Shown here piece after piece: positions 52,776-60,996 of a stretch of DNA of 64,000 nt. This DNA is from Henriciella sp. (GTDB lineage Bacteria > Pseudomonadota > Alphaproteobacteria > Caulobacterales > Hyphomonadaceae): contig JABSPZ010000005.1 in NCBI GenBank assembly GCA_013213785.1, positions 124,001 through 188,000 of the forward strand, read 5' to 3'. Positions within the stretch are counted from its first letter, which is position 1; each line of letters opens with the position of its first letter. Under the pieces are notes generated by a model. It was not told the origin of the DNA. It searched no databases and was given only the letters and a program-made list of their open reading frames with translations. The position numbers and the translations under genes were made by a program.

Positions 52776-53864
52776 TTAGCGGCGGGTGACAAAACACTCG
52801 CCGCCAACCTCTCTATAAGCAAGACACCAGTCGACAGCATGCCGGCGTTTTGAGAACGCACCTACGCGCAACCGGTAGAATACGCGCCCGGAATCGGCGC
52901 GATGCCGTCGGACAATTGTCTCAGCGTCGCCGAACAGTCTCGGATGGGCGTATCTCAAATCATCCCAAACCGAACAGGCCGCTTCCACATTTGCGAAGGA
53001 CGCGATCTGAACCACAAATGAGCCGTCATAATCAAACTCCGGGTGGAATGGGGGTGGTGCAATAATTTCTGGCGCTGGTTCGACATAAATGACCGGTTGG
53101 GCTGGCTCCGCAATCGGGGGTGGGGTTTCGCTGAGGGCGATGATTTCAGCTTCCTGCTCGACGGGCGGCAGGTCCTGTACAACCTCGATCTCATAGATTG
53201 GCGGTGGCGAAGCGATCGGGCCCTGCCCCGGAAGAGGGAAGGGTTCTGGGTAAATCTCCGGCTCCGGCAGCCACTCTTCGTCGGTCTGTTCCACAGAGAC
53301 CCCGCGTTTGGCTCGAGAGGCTGAAGGAATGTCTTTCTGATGGATTGTCGGGGGAGTGGGATACTCGACTTCAATCGATTTATCGGGTGCCACAGGATCT
53401 GTGAGTGGGCCCGACCCACCGCGATCCGTGTGCGGCGACGATTGAGCAGAGGCTGGACTCGCCCGGTCGGTTTCGTAGATCAGGCCGGTCTCTGCCTCCA
53501 TTTTGTCAAGCGGGCGCCCGCTTTTCTTCCACCTTTGGGCATTGATCGATGCCGGCTTTGAGCTGGGCGGTGCAGCAGGGGGAAGAGGCTCTGTCGTGGT
53601 CAGGTGGGTCGTTTCGGCAATCGCTTGAACCGGGTGATCATCGGCCACCAAGGTTTCGGTCTCGTCGATGATGATCGACCCCTGGTCATCGGCAAAATCC
53701 GCGTCTGGCCGCAGAAAGACCTGCCATCCCCAATAGGAGCATCCGCTCATATAGAGTAGGATCAGCATCAACCAGGCGATCCGGTGCCGCCGGGGTTTCT
53801 CCACATACGACACAGGTCGTTTGTTTGGCTGCTCAGAGCCATCATAATCTTCATACATACTCAT
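52776..53864 (-). CDS. Inner-membrane SPOR-domain protein
   Basis: 362 residues: cytoplasmic N-tail (1-30), one transmembrane helix (about 30-50), a long Pro/Glu-rich periplasmic linker (about 80-280) and a C-terminal SPOR domain (about 283-362) with FVVQIASFANVEAACSVW and VFYRLRVGAFSKRRHAVDWC. SPOR domains bind denuded septal peptidoglycan, so a place in cell division is likely. The linker resembles that of DedD/FtsN-type proteins. The 167-bp gap after it (53865-54031) shows nothing I can support. Confidence 0.85.
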   Translation of the reverse strand: MSMYEDYDGSEQPNKRPVSYVEKPRRHRIAWLMLILLYMSGCSYWGWQVFLRPDADFADDQGSIIIDETETLVADDHPVQAIAETTHLTTTEPLPPAAPPSSKPASINAQRWKKSGRPLDKMEAETGLIYETDRASPASAQSSPHTDRGGSGPLTDPVAPDKSIEVEYPTPPTIHQKDIPSASRAKRGVSVEQTDEEWLPEPEIYPEPFPLPGQGPIASPPPIYEIEVVQDLPPVEQEAEIIALSETPPPIAEPAQPVIYVEPAPEIIAPPPFHPEFDYDGSFVVQIASFANVEAACSVWDDLRYAHPRLFGDAETIVRRHRADSGRVFYRLRVGAFSKRRHAVDWCLAYREVGGECFVTRR

Positions 53865-54031
53865 TTTAGCCGCCCGCTAAAAACTATGCAGTCGACGTAG
53901 AGTTGAGTTGGTTAAGAGCAGTTAATCATAACCGGTTCTCGTGAAAATAGAGACACTGGGAGAGTATAGGAGCGACATAGAGGAAATTATACCGCACTAT
54001 TTACTGTCCCAGAGTTTCGGGGCCGGTCTGG

Positions 54032-55267
54032 TTACAGCAAATCTCCGCCAGCCGCGCCTGCGGTGGTGCCGTCTTTCTTGAACGCTCGGATGACATTCTT
54101 TCCGGTAATCCACTTGTGCACTTCGTCCGGTCCATCGACCAGGCGCTGTGAGCGGATATGCGTGTACCAAGCCGCCAGTGGCGTATCGGTAGAATAGCCG
54201 AGTGCGCCATGCAGCTGGATCGCCGTATCGACGACCTCGTGCACCATATTGGCGAGGAAGACTTTCGCGATGCCATTTTCCTGGCGGATGTCGAGACCAT
54301 TCTCAGCCTTATAGGCAATGTGCATGAGCATGAGCCGCGCGATGTAGAGCTGGCTCGCACACTCTGCCAACATGAACTGGACGCCTTGGCGTTCCTCCAG
54401 GCCTTTGCCGAAAGTTGATCGCTCCGTCACATGCGCCGTGGCGAGATCGAGTGCGCGCTGCGCCATTGCTACATTGTGCATGCCGTGGCGAAGACGGCCA
54501 TAGGCGAGGCGGTGCTGCCCCATGGCAAAGCCTTGGCCTTCGCCGCCAAGCAGATTCTCTTCTGGCACGACCAGATCTTCAATCGCAATTTCGCAATGCG
54601 CTGCGCCCATCGCCTCTTGGTAATCCTTATGGATTGCCATGGTCGGGATGTTGCGGATGATCCGATAGCCAGGGTTTGGCAGCTCGACGATGAAGGTCGA
54701 GAATTGTTGATGCCGCGGCGCCTCCGGATTGGTCTTCGCCATGACGACCGCGATGTCGGCGACGTTCGCGGAAGATGAGTACCATTTTTCCCCGTTTAGG
54801 ACGTAATTGCCTTTGCCGTCTTTTTCAGCGCGCGTTTGCATGCCCGTCGCATCCGCCCCGGCGGCTTTCTCTGTCATTGAGTAACAGATCCGCTTTTCAC
54901 CGTTCAGGAGCGGCTTCAGGAATTTCTCTTTCTGGAAATCCGTCCCGTGCGCGAGCAGGGTCAGCATGGTCGCGTCGTCCGGACCTTGGCTGTTCATTGA
55001 TAAAGCGCCGAGATGGCTTTGCCCGAGCTCCATCTGCACCAGCGCATTGGCGAGCGGGCCCAGCCCCATGCCTCCATGTTCCGTCGGGATGAAGGGCAGC
55101 CACAGACCTTGGCCGCGTGCTTTCTTGCGCAGATCGCTCAGCACGGAATCGAGCGCCTCACCATCCACGAGACGTTTTTCGGCCGGGATGCACTCGTCCT
55201 GAACCCATTGACGGACCCGCGCGCGAACTTCTTTGGCGTCATCCGGAATTGTGAAGTCGATGGCCAT
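54032..55267 (-). CDS. Acyl-CoA dehydrogenase
   Basis: 411 residues, FAD-dependent. Seen: LGQSHLGALSMNSQGPDDATMLTLLAHGTDFQKEKFLKPLLNGEKRICYSMTE (acyl-CoA-binding start), AGADATGMQTRAE, VLNGEKWYSSSANVADIAVVMAKT (FAD site), LAYGRLRHGMHNVAMAQRALD, ERQGVQFMLAECA, and the C-terminal AIQLHGALGYSTDTPLAAWYTHIRSQRLVDGPDEVHKW. The place of the catalytic base (Glu near the C-terminus, R-x-x-x-x-D-G-P-D-E) fits the long-chain type that lacks the Y-E-G-T motif. Followed downstream by the iron-ADH gene on the same strand after 33 bp. Confidence 0.92.
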   Translation of the reverse strand: MAIDFTIPDDAKEVRARVRQWVQDECIPAEKRLVDGEALDSVLSDLRKKARGQGLWLPFIPTEHGGMGLGPLANALVQMELGQSHLGALSMNSQGPDDATMLTLLAHGTDFQKEKFLKPLLNGEKRICYSMTEKAAGADATGMQTRAEKDGKGNYVLNGEKWYSSSANVADIAVVMAKTNPEAPRHQQFSTFIVELPNPGYRIIRNIPTMAIHKDYQEAMGAAHCEIAIEDLVVPEENLLGGEGQGFAMGQHRLAYGRLRHGMHNVAMAQRALDLATAHVTERSTFGKGLEERQGVQFMLAECASQLYIARLMLMHIAYKAENGLDIRQENGIAKVFLANMVHEVVDTAIQLHGALGYSTDTPLAAWYTHIRSQRLVDGPDEVHKWITGKNVIRAFKKDGTTAGAAGGDLL

Positions 55268-55300
55268 GCTGTTTCCTCCTAATTATTTGCTCGGCAAGTC

Positions 55301-56431
55301 TTACAGGGCTTGCTCAAAGATCCGCTCATAGTCGCCTTGCTCGGCAGGGCGGGCATTGCCGCGGTGGGCAAGGTCATTCAGCGCGAATTCGACGATGCCT
55401 GGGCCGTCTGAAGATTCGACACCAATCGCGCTGAGCGTATTCGGGATACCAATCGACTCGTTGAGCTTCGCGATTTCGTCGCCCAGATCGGCGTTTTGAG
55501 AGAGGCCCATCGCGAACTTCAAACGCTCATACTTCTCAGGCGCCGCCCCTTCATTGAACCGGAGTAGGTGCGGTAAGAAAATCGCGTTCAGTGTGCCGTG
55601 ATGCAGCTTCTTTTCTTTCAAGCGGCCAGCGGCATGGCTAAGCGCGTGAACAGAGCCAAGGCCCTTTGTAAAAGCAAGCGCGCCTTCATAGCTCGCCATC
55701 ATCATATTCCAGCGCGCATCCTTGTCTGAGCCATCTGCGACCGCGCGTTGCAGGGCATTGTTCTTGATTGCGCGATTAAGCCCATCATAGCCGACGCCTT
55801 CGGCGGGCGGGTTCACGGCTGGGGTGAGCACGGCTTCAATACAATGAGTTACCGCGTCCATCCCGGTGGCGGCGGTCAGAAAAGCTGGCAGACCGAGCGT
55901 TAGGTCTGGATCACAAATCGCGGTGGCAGGGATCAGATGCGGCGACGCAAAGGTTTCCTTGCGGCCATTATTCATCGTTGTGATCATACCAACTGAAACT
56001 TCAGAGCCAGTACCCGCTGTGGTCGGGACAGCGATCAGCGGTGGAAGCTTACCGATATGCTTGGCGCCGCCAGTGATCGCGGCATACTTCTCGAGCGGGC
56101 CGCCTTGGCTGGCGAGCAGGCCAACGGCTTTGGTCAGGTCCATGGCCGAACCACCACCGAGTGCGACGAGGCCATCGGCATTAGCGGCATTGTATTGCTC
56201 TGCGACAGCGATCGCTTGATCTTCTGTTGGGTTGGCGACCGTGTCTGCGAAAACGGCGGCGGGCTCCATGCCGAGATTTTCCAGGACAGTGTCCAGCAGA
56301 CCAACGGCTTTGATGCCCGGATCTGTGATCACCATTGGACGGGTAACGCCAAATCCTGTCAGGGTCGCTCCGAGCTTGGCAATCGCGCCATGGTCAAAAA
56401 TGCAAGTGGTCAGAAAATTCATGACGGGCAT
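55301..56431 (-). CDS. Iron-containing alcohol dehydrogenase
   Basis: 376 residues of the Fe-ADH family. Seen: IVDHG-type start MNFLTTCIFDHGAIAKLG, GLVALGGGSAMDLTKAVGLLA (NAD loop G-G-G-S), PLIAVPTTAGTGSEVS, and metal-binding His pattern GLGSVHALSHAAGRLKEKKLHHGTLNAIFLPH. Alcohol or aldehyde substrate unknown. It sits directly upstream of the acyl-CoA dehydrogenase on the same strand, so the pair may be co-transcribed. Confidence 0.93.
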   Translation of the reverse strand: MPVMNFLTTCIFDHGAIAKLGATLTGFGVTRPMVITDPGIKAVGLLDTVLENLGMEPAAVFADTVANPTEDQAIAVAEQYNAANADGLVALGGGSAMDLTKAVGLLASQGGPLEKYAAITGGAKHIGKLPPLIAVPTTAGTGSEVSVGMITTMNNGRKETFASPHLIPATAICDPDLTLGLPAFLTAATGMDAVTHCIEAVLTPAVNPPAEGVGYDGLNRAIKNNALQRAVADGSDKDARWNMMMASYEGALAFTKGLGSVHALSHAAGRLKEKKLHHGTLNAIFLPHLLRFNEGAAPEKYERLKFAMGLSQNADLGDEIAKLNESIGIPNTLSAIGVESSDGPGIVEFALNDLAHRGNARPAEQGDYERIFEQAL

Positions 56432-56537
56432 GGCGGTGTCTCCAAATTGGTAATTTATTTATCTGATGCCTAAAAAGCCTAGAGCGAGGGTGAGAGCAAT
56501 CTCTCCCCTAGCGGCAGCATGACACAGGAGGTGCGCC

Positions 56538-57530
56538 ATGGCGGGACTGGGAATTGGCTTATTGGGAGCAGCGCGGATTACCGACAAGGCCGTGATCGAT
56601 CCGGCCCGGGTCGTTCCGCAGTGCAGGGTCGCCGCGGTTGCAGCGCGCGATCGAACCCGCGCCGAAGCGTTTGCAAACGAGCACAAGATCGGGACCGTCT
56701 TAGACGGATATGATGACGTGATCGCCTCAGAAGAGGTCGATCTGATTTACAATCCGCTTCCGATCAATCTGCATGCGCACTGGACGATTAAAGCGCTGGA
56801 AGCCGGCAAACCGGTCCTGTGTGAAAAGCCCTTCGCGATGAACACGGATGAAGCCCGTGCGATGCTGGCGGCGGCGGAGGCGTCCGGCCAACGTCTGATC
56901 GAGGCGTTTCACTACCGCTATCATCCCGCGTTTGAGACCTGCTTGGCTTGGTTAGTCGCCGATGAAATTGGCGAGTTGAAAGAGATCCACAGCGCTTTTG
57001 ATGTCGAGATCAAAGACAATGGAACAGAGATCCGCCACCGCGTCGAGACTGGCGGCGGTGCGATGATGGATCTTGGCTGCTATCCCTTGCATTGGGCGCT
57101 ATCCGTGACGGGCGAAGCGCCTTCAGAGGTTGAGTCATCGGCGACCCTAACCGCAGCAGGTGTCGATGAGAGTATGCGCGCCGATCTAACCTTTCCGTCT
57201 GGCGTCGTCGCTCATCTGACCACGAATATGGGACCGGGCGCACAGTTCAAAGCAGAGTTGAAACTGATCGGGACCCATGGCGACATCACGTTCGTGAATC
57301 CATTGGCGCCTCATCACCCGTTCGTGCCCGGACGTCTCACGAGCTCTCGAGGCTGGGAGGCTGAGGTCAGTCCGATCAGCACATACACATATCAACTCGC
57401 AGCCGTGCTCGAAGGACTGAAATCCGGTGCGCCATTGCCAACAGAGGGCGATATGATCCTTCGGCAGCAGGTGGCCTTAGATACGATCTATGAGAAGGCC
57501 GGGCTACGTCATTTGCGCTATCTGAAATAG
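56538..57530 (+). CDS. Gfo/Idh/MocA family oxidoreductase
   Basis: 330 residues. Seen: GIGLLGAARITDKAVIDPA (Rossmann G-x-G-x-x-G-like start), VAARDRTRAEAFA, DLIYNPLPINLHAHWTIKALEAGKPVLCEKPF (E-K-P active-site Lys), and a conserved IEAFHYRYHPAF plus DLGCYPLHWA typical of Gfo/Idh/MocA_C. NADP-dependent dehydrogenase on a sugar or a similar polyol. The ATG has AGGAGG eight to ten bases upstream. Confidence 0.92.
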   Translation: MAGLGIGLLGAARITDKAVIDPARVVPQCRVAAVAARDRTRAEAFANEHKIGTVLDGYDDVIASEEVDLIYNPLPINLHAHWTIKALEAGKPVLCEKPFAMNTDEARAMLAAAEASGQRLIEAFHYRYHPAFETCLAWLVADEIGELKEIHSAFDVEIKDNGTEIRHRVETGGGAMMDLGCYPLHWALSVTGEAPSEVESSATLTAAGVDESMRADLTFPSGVVAHLTTNMGPGAQFKAELKLIGTHGDITFVNPLAPHHPFVPGRLTSSRGWEAEVSPISTYTYQLAAVLEGLKSGAPLPTEGDMILRQQVALDTIYEKAGLRHLRYLK

Positions 57531-57535
57531 TGCTA

Positions 57536-57565
57536 TTGATATAAGTGCATCAAATGGGACATAAT
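57536..57565 (+). promoter_or_regulatory. Candidate sigma-70 promoter of tetR/sterol-desaturase operon
   Basis: -35 TTGATA (57536-57541), 18-bp spacer, -10 CATAAT (57560-57565). Counting about seven bases after the -10 puts the transcription start at or within a base or two of the ATG at 57572, so the message may be leaderless. The TetR operator overlaps the -10 and the start codon. Confidence 0.45.
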
Positions 57566-57573
57566 TGTCTCAT
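57554..57573. promoter_or_regulatory. TetR-type operator overlapping promoter and start codon
   Basis: ATGGGACA-TAAT-TGTCTCAT, an inverted repeat with one mismatch, 20 bp, typical in size for a TetR dimer site. It covers the -10 element and the first two bases of the tetR ATG, the expected place for autorepression. Confidence 0.6.
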
Positions 57574-58129
57574 GACGAAATCACTACGCCTTTCTTCCAG
57601 GGATGCGATCATCGAAGCCGCATTCTCTGTGTTCAGTAAAAACCCAAGCGCAGCCTTGGCGGATGTCGCGGAGCGCGCTGGCGTTGGCCGGGCCACACTG
57701 CATCGCCATTTTGCGAGCCGCGATGATCTCATGCGGGCGCTCTCTAAGATTGCGATCAAGGAAATGGATGATGCGGTTGAAGAGGCTTGCGCCGACGCAA
57801 CCTCTTATTCCGAAGTTGCCCGCCTCGCGTTGCAAGCGCTTATCCCGCTCGGCGATCGGCATGGCTTTCTCGCCTTAGAGGGGGATTCGGATGATCCCGA
57901 ACTGCAGGCGGCTTATGCGAAGGAGCAACGTGAGACCGCTGAAATGGTCGATGCCGCGAAAGGCGAAGGCCTATTCGATACTTCGGTCGCAACCGCCTGG
58001 ATCGTCCAAGCTTTTGATCACCTCATGTATGCCGGCTGGGAAAGCGTGAAAGCTGGTGAAACCACACAAGACCAGGCCGCCTCTCTGGCCTGGCGAACCC
58101 TGATTCATGGGCTCGGGAGACAAAAATAA
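57572..58129 (+). CDS. TetR/AcrR family transcriptional regulator
   Basis: About 185 residues. N-terminal HTH: AIIEAAFSVF, then ALADVAERAGVGRATLHRHFASRDDLMRAL. The start at 57572 leaves a normal N-terminus (M-T-K-S-L-R-L); nine codons upstream would cross the operator. The C-terminal ligand domain has the TetR_C-type QERE pattern. It represses itself and the sterol-desaturase gene, whose ATG overlaps its stop (TAATG). Confidence 0.92.
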   Translation: MTKSLRLSSRDAIIEAAFSVFSKNPSAALADVAERAGVGRATLHRHFASRDDLMRALSKIAIKEMDDAVEEACADATSYSEVARLALQALIPLGDRHGFLALEGDSDDPELQAAYAKEQRETAEMVDAAKGEGLFDTSVATAWIVQAFDHLMYAGWESVKAGETTQDQAASLAWRTLIHGLGRQK

Positions 58130-59019
58130 TGACCCCAGAATTGATCGAACAGTTCGGAACCAATTTCGACGATACCTTCTTTTTGATTGGCGCCGCGATC
58201 TTAGTCATCGAGCTCATGAAAGGCTTCTTCTCAGGCTCCATGAAAGGGCGCGAGCTGCTTGATATGGTGGCCAGTGCATCAACTCAAATCCCCAGCCTGC
58301 TGGTTGAGATCTTCCTGATGTCATTCCTCTATCTCGGCATGGTTGTCGTGGCGGACACGTTCGTGACCTGGCAAATGCCAATTGCGCTCTGGTCCGTGGC
58401 GCTCGCGGTCTTAGCCTGCGATTTCGCCTACTATTGGGAGCACCGAATTGCGCATCAGGTGCGTCTGCTTTGGACGCAGCACGCTGTGCACCATTCGTCG
58501 CGCGAGATGAACATTGTGGTTGGGATCCGCTTTGGACCGCTTGAGGGGTTCGCCTCTGCCCTAATGCACTTCCCGCTCGTCTTTCTCGGCTTCCCTCCAG
58601 CGCTGATCTTCTTTGGGATCATCGTCGTGCTGGCTTATCAAACTTGGATTCATACGGAGCTGATCGGCAAGCTTGGGCCGTTGGACGGCATCCTGAATAC
58701 GCCGGCTAGTCACCGCGTTCATCATGGTTGCGATGACAAATATATCGACAAGAACTATGGCGGCATCCTCATCATCTGGGATCGCTTGTTCGGGACCTAT
58801 CAGGCTGAGGAAGAGACCCCGACCTACGGCCTGAAACGAGACTATAATAGCGTAAACCCATTCTCGGTTTGGATCTCAGAATGGCCGGGCCTTTTCTCGG
58901 ACCTGAAAAAGTCGAAGAGCTTCGGCGAGAGCTGGATGTACCTGTTCGGCCGCCCTGGCTGGCAACCAAAACCCAAGCCTGCGGGCAAAGCGCTTTCCGA
59001 GCAAGGGCAGACCAGCTAA
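58129..59019 (+). CDS. Sterol desaturase/fatty acid hydroxylase family protein
   Basis: 296 residues, integral membrane, di-iron. Four hydrophobic spans (near 15-35, 60-85, 88-108, 145-175) and the three His boxes: YWEHRIAHQVRLLW, HAVHHSSR (H-x-x-H-H) and ASHRVHHG. It would hydroxylate or desaturate a lipid or sterol-like substrate. One base overlap with tetR means coupled expression. Confidence 0.9.
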   Translation: MTPELIEQFGTNFDDTFFLIGAAILVIELMKGFFSGSMKGRELLDMVASASTQIPSLLVEIFLMSFLYLGMVVVADTFVTWQMPIALWSVALAVLACDFAYYWEHRIAHQVRLLWTQHAVHHSSREMNIVVGIRFGPLEGFASALMHFPLVFLGFPPALIFFGIIVVLAYQTWIHTELIGKLGPLDGILNTPASHRVHHGCDDKYIDKNYGGILIIWDRLFGTYQAEEETPTYGLKRDYNSVNPFSVWISEWPGLFSDLKKSKSFGESWMYLFGRPGWQPKPKPAGKALSEQGQTS

Positions 59020-59052
59020 GCACGGAAGACTGTTCAAAATGGAGTCTGCCCG

Positions 59053-59508
59053 ATGCGTCTAGTTTTACTCTCCGCCCTCTGCGTCTCCCTCGCTGCCTGT
59101 GAAACAGTGCCCGCGAACGATCCAGCGCCAGCTGAGATCCGGCACTATGTCAAAGACGCTTACAAAGAGGCCGGGTTTCCGTTCTCGAGCGCAGTTGAGG
59201 CGGATGGCTGGATCTATCTGGCCGGCGAACTCGGCACAACGCCAGAGGCGGGCTTGGTGCCCGGCGGCATTGAGCCCGAAACGCGCCAGACCATGGACAA
59301 TATTCAAGCGACCCTCGCCGCCAACGATTTGAACTGGGACAATGTCGTGAAGTGTACAGTTTTCCTCGCTGACATTGCTGAATGGCCAGCCTTTAACGAG
59401 GTCTACAAAACCTATTTCACTGGCAATTATCCCGCGCGCAGCGCGCTTGGTGCAAATGGCTTAGCGCTTGGCGCACGGGTTGAGATTGAGTGTATCGCGA
59501 AGCGTTAG
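59053..59508 (+). CDS. RidA/YjgF-family lipoprotein
   Basis: 151 residues. N-terminal lipoprotein signal MRLVLLSALCVSLAAC with Cys16, then a RidA domain: GWIYLAGELG, TMDNIQATLAANDLNWDNVVKCTVFLADI, NEVYKTYFTGNYPARSALGANGLALGARVEIECIA. The active-site Arg (in P-A-R-S, about residue 128) and E-I-E Glu match enamine/imine deaminases. RidA proteins are normally cytosolic, so export is unusual. It shares TTAG with the convergent cupin gene. Confidence 0.85.
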   Translation: MRLVLLSALCVSLAACETVPANDPAPAEIRHYVKDAYKEAGFPFSSAVEADGWIYLAGELGTTPEAGLVPGGIEPETRQTMDNIQATLAANDLNWDNVVKCTVFLADIAEWPAFNEVYKTYFTGNYPARSALGANGLALGARVEIECIAKR

Positions 59509-59517
59509 GCTGCTTCG
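59498..59517. terminator. Hairpin containing the shared stop of the RidA-like and cupin genes
   Basis: CGAAGC-N8-GCTTCG, perfect 6-bp arms with the shared TTAG stop in the 8-base loop. The stem is made by coding bases of both genes. No T-run. May act as a bidirectional end signal. Confidence 0.35.
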
Positions 59518-60176
59518 GTCAGAGCCGCCAAATGCCCCGTTTTCACATAGATCAGGCAGCCTTCATCTGACCAAGGCGTGTGCTTGGAGCCATGCGGGCT
59601 GCGCAACCAAGACCCTGCTGGGTAATCGCCATGCTCGTCTTGGAACGCGCCTTCGAGGACAAGGATTTCCTCTCCGCCCCAATGCTGGTGCGGTAAGAAT
59701 TTGGTGCCTGGTGCCCAGCGGACTAAAGCCGCGCTTTCAGTGCCGTGACTGTGCAGCGGAAGCACGGTTAGCCCAGGAACCTGTCCTGGTAGAAACTCAG
59801 CCTCCGCGGTCTCGATGACTTTTTGCTCCGTATCGGCCTCATCGAACTGGTGAAGCTTCACGAAGATCGTACAGCCATGCTCGGAGTGCGGCTTATGTTT
59901 CGAGCCAATCGGATTGCGCACATAGGTGCCAGCCGGATAGTCGCCATGTTCGTCAGAGAACACGCCTTCCAGCACGAAGAACTCCTCGCCGCCGCCATGA
60001 GTGTGTTCGCTGAAATAGGATTTGGGCGCGTAGCGGACAATGGAGGTCGCGCGTGCGACCTCCTCGCCAATCCGGTCAAGCATTTGCCGATCAACCCCTG
60101 CCATAGGAGAGGCGACCCAGTCGCGATCCTCGGGGCGCAAGACGACGCGCTCATTGAAGTCTGCATTCAGTCTCAT
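59505..60176 (-). CDS. Bicupin, ChrR-like
   Basis: 223 residues with two cupin domains of the same type. Domain 1: EHTHGGGEEFFVLEG (His58, His60, Glu64/65) with HGDYPAGTYVRNPIGSKHKPHS. Domain 2: PHQHWGGEEILVLEG (His163, His165, Glu169/170) with HGDYPAGSWLRSPHGSKHTPWS. Each has the metal-binding H-x-H-x(3-4)-E and the ChrR-type G-S-x-H. Likely metal-binding sensor or dioxygenase. Last gene of tetR-SDR-cupin. Confidence 0.88.
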   Translation of the reverse strand: MRLNADFNERVVLRPEDRDWVASPMAGVDRQMLDRIGEEVARATSIVRYAPKSYFSEHTHGGGEEFFVLEGVFSDEHGDYPAGTYVRNPIGSKHKPHSEHGCTIFVKLHQFDEADTEQKVIETAEAEFLPGQVPGLTVLPLHSHGTESAALVRWAPGTKFLPHQHWGGEEILVLEGAFQDEHGDYPAGSWLRSPHGSKHTPWSDEGCLIYVKTGHLAALTEAA

Positions 60177-60185
60177 GAGGCTCTC

Positions 60186-60956
60186 CTATATCCGCCCGGC
60201 CGTAACACCGCCATCAACCGGTAACACAGTTCCAGTGATCCAGCTGGCTTCAGGTGACGCCAAAAACAAGATGGCGTCCGCAACATCCTTTGGCCGTCCG
60301 TTGCGCCCCAGAGGGTGGAACGCGTTAAAGCCGGGTAGGGTTTCAGCGACCTGCTCATCTGTCATGAACGTATTATAGACTGGCGTTTCAACAACCGCCG
60401 GGGCGACCGCATTGATCCGAATATTGCTATCGGCGAGCTCAATCGCGAGGTTCTTGACCAATTGATGGACACCCGCATTGGCGGCGGAATAGGCCGCTGA
60501 TGGCGTGGCACCGATGGCTTGAAGCGCCCATAGCGATCCAGTCTGTACAATCGCGCCGCCGCCGCGGGCCTGCATCGTTTTCGCGGCTTCTTGAGCAAGG
60601 AAGAACTTTCCTTTGAGGATGATGTCGACGAACTGATCGTACTCTTCTTCGGTTTGTTCCAAGAAAGGTTTCGGCGCGAAGATTCCGGCATTGTTGATCA
60701 AGATATCAACGCCGCCGAAGATTTGCGTCGCTTTCGCCACCAGCGCTTTCGCGGTTGCGGGGCTGGATATGTCTCCGGCATGCGCGATGACTCTGGTCTC
60801 GCTTGCATCGATCGACCGCGCAGCCTCATTGAGTTTGTCTTTGTTTCGACCATTGATGACGACGTTTGCGCCATTGGCGAAAAACTGTTTCGCGACTTGC
60901 AATCCGATGCCAGAGCCGCCCCCGCTAATGATCACTGTTTTATTTTCGAAAGTCAT
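60186..60956 (-). CDS. SDR family oxidoreductase
   Basis: 256 residues, classical SDR. Seen: IISGGGSGIGLQVA (T-G-x3-G-x-G), INNAGIF (N-N-A-G), GSLWALQAIGATPSAAYSAANAGVHQ where the catalytic Tyr reads in A-Y-S-A-A-N, so the Y-x-x-x-K Lys is replaced by Asn. Cofactor binding should remain, but catalysis may be weak or altered. Preceded by a TetR half-site palindrome. Confidence 0.88.
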   Translation of the reverse strand: MTFENKTVIISGGGSGIGLQVAKQFFANGANVVINGRNKDKLNEAARSIDASETRVIAHAGDISSPATAKALVAKATQIFGGVDILINNAGIFAPKPFLEQTEEEYDQFVDIILKGKFFLAQEAAKTMQARGGGAIVQTGSLWALQAIGATPSAAYSAANAGVHQLVKNLAIELADSNIRINAVAPAVVETPVYNTFMTDEQVAETLPGFNAFHPLGRNGRPKDVADAILFLASPEASWITGTVLPVDGGVTAGRI

Positions 60957-60960
60957 ATTA

Positions 60961-60978
60961 CTACCTACTAGTTGGAAG
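60961..60978. promoter_or_regulatory. TetR operator 2 (degenerate) upstream of the SDR gene
   Basis: CTACCTA-CTAG-TTGGAAG: the left arm is the same as in operator 1 (61564-61581), the right arm has five of seven matches to TAGGTAG. It ends 4 bp from the SDR ATG and covers the ribosome-binding stretch. Confidence 0.5.
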
Positions 60979-60996
60979 GGTGGGGAGGGAAATTTT

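Noticed and set aside
53865-54031. Possible regulatory RNA or operator in the gap after the SPOR gene
   Set aside because: Only weak repeats (for example AACCGGTT) are visible; nothing beyond chance.
54001-54360. A 119-residue minus-strand frame at the end of the acyl-CoA dehydrogenase gene
   Set aside because: Out of frame with the conserved dehydrogenase, low-complexity Arg/Ser composition.
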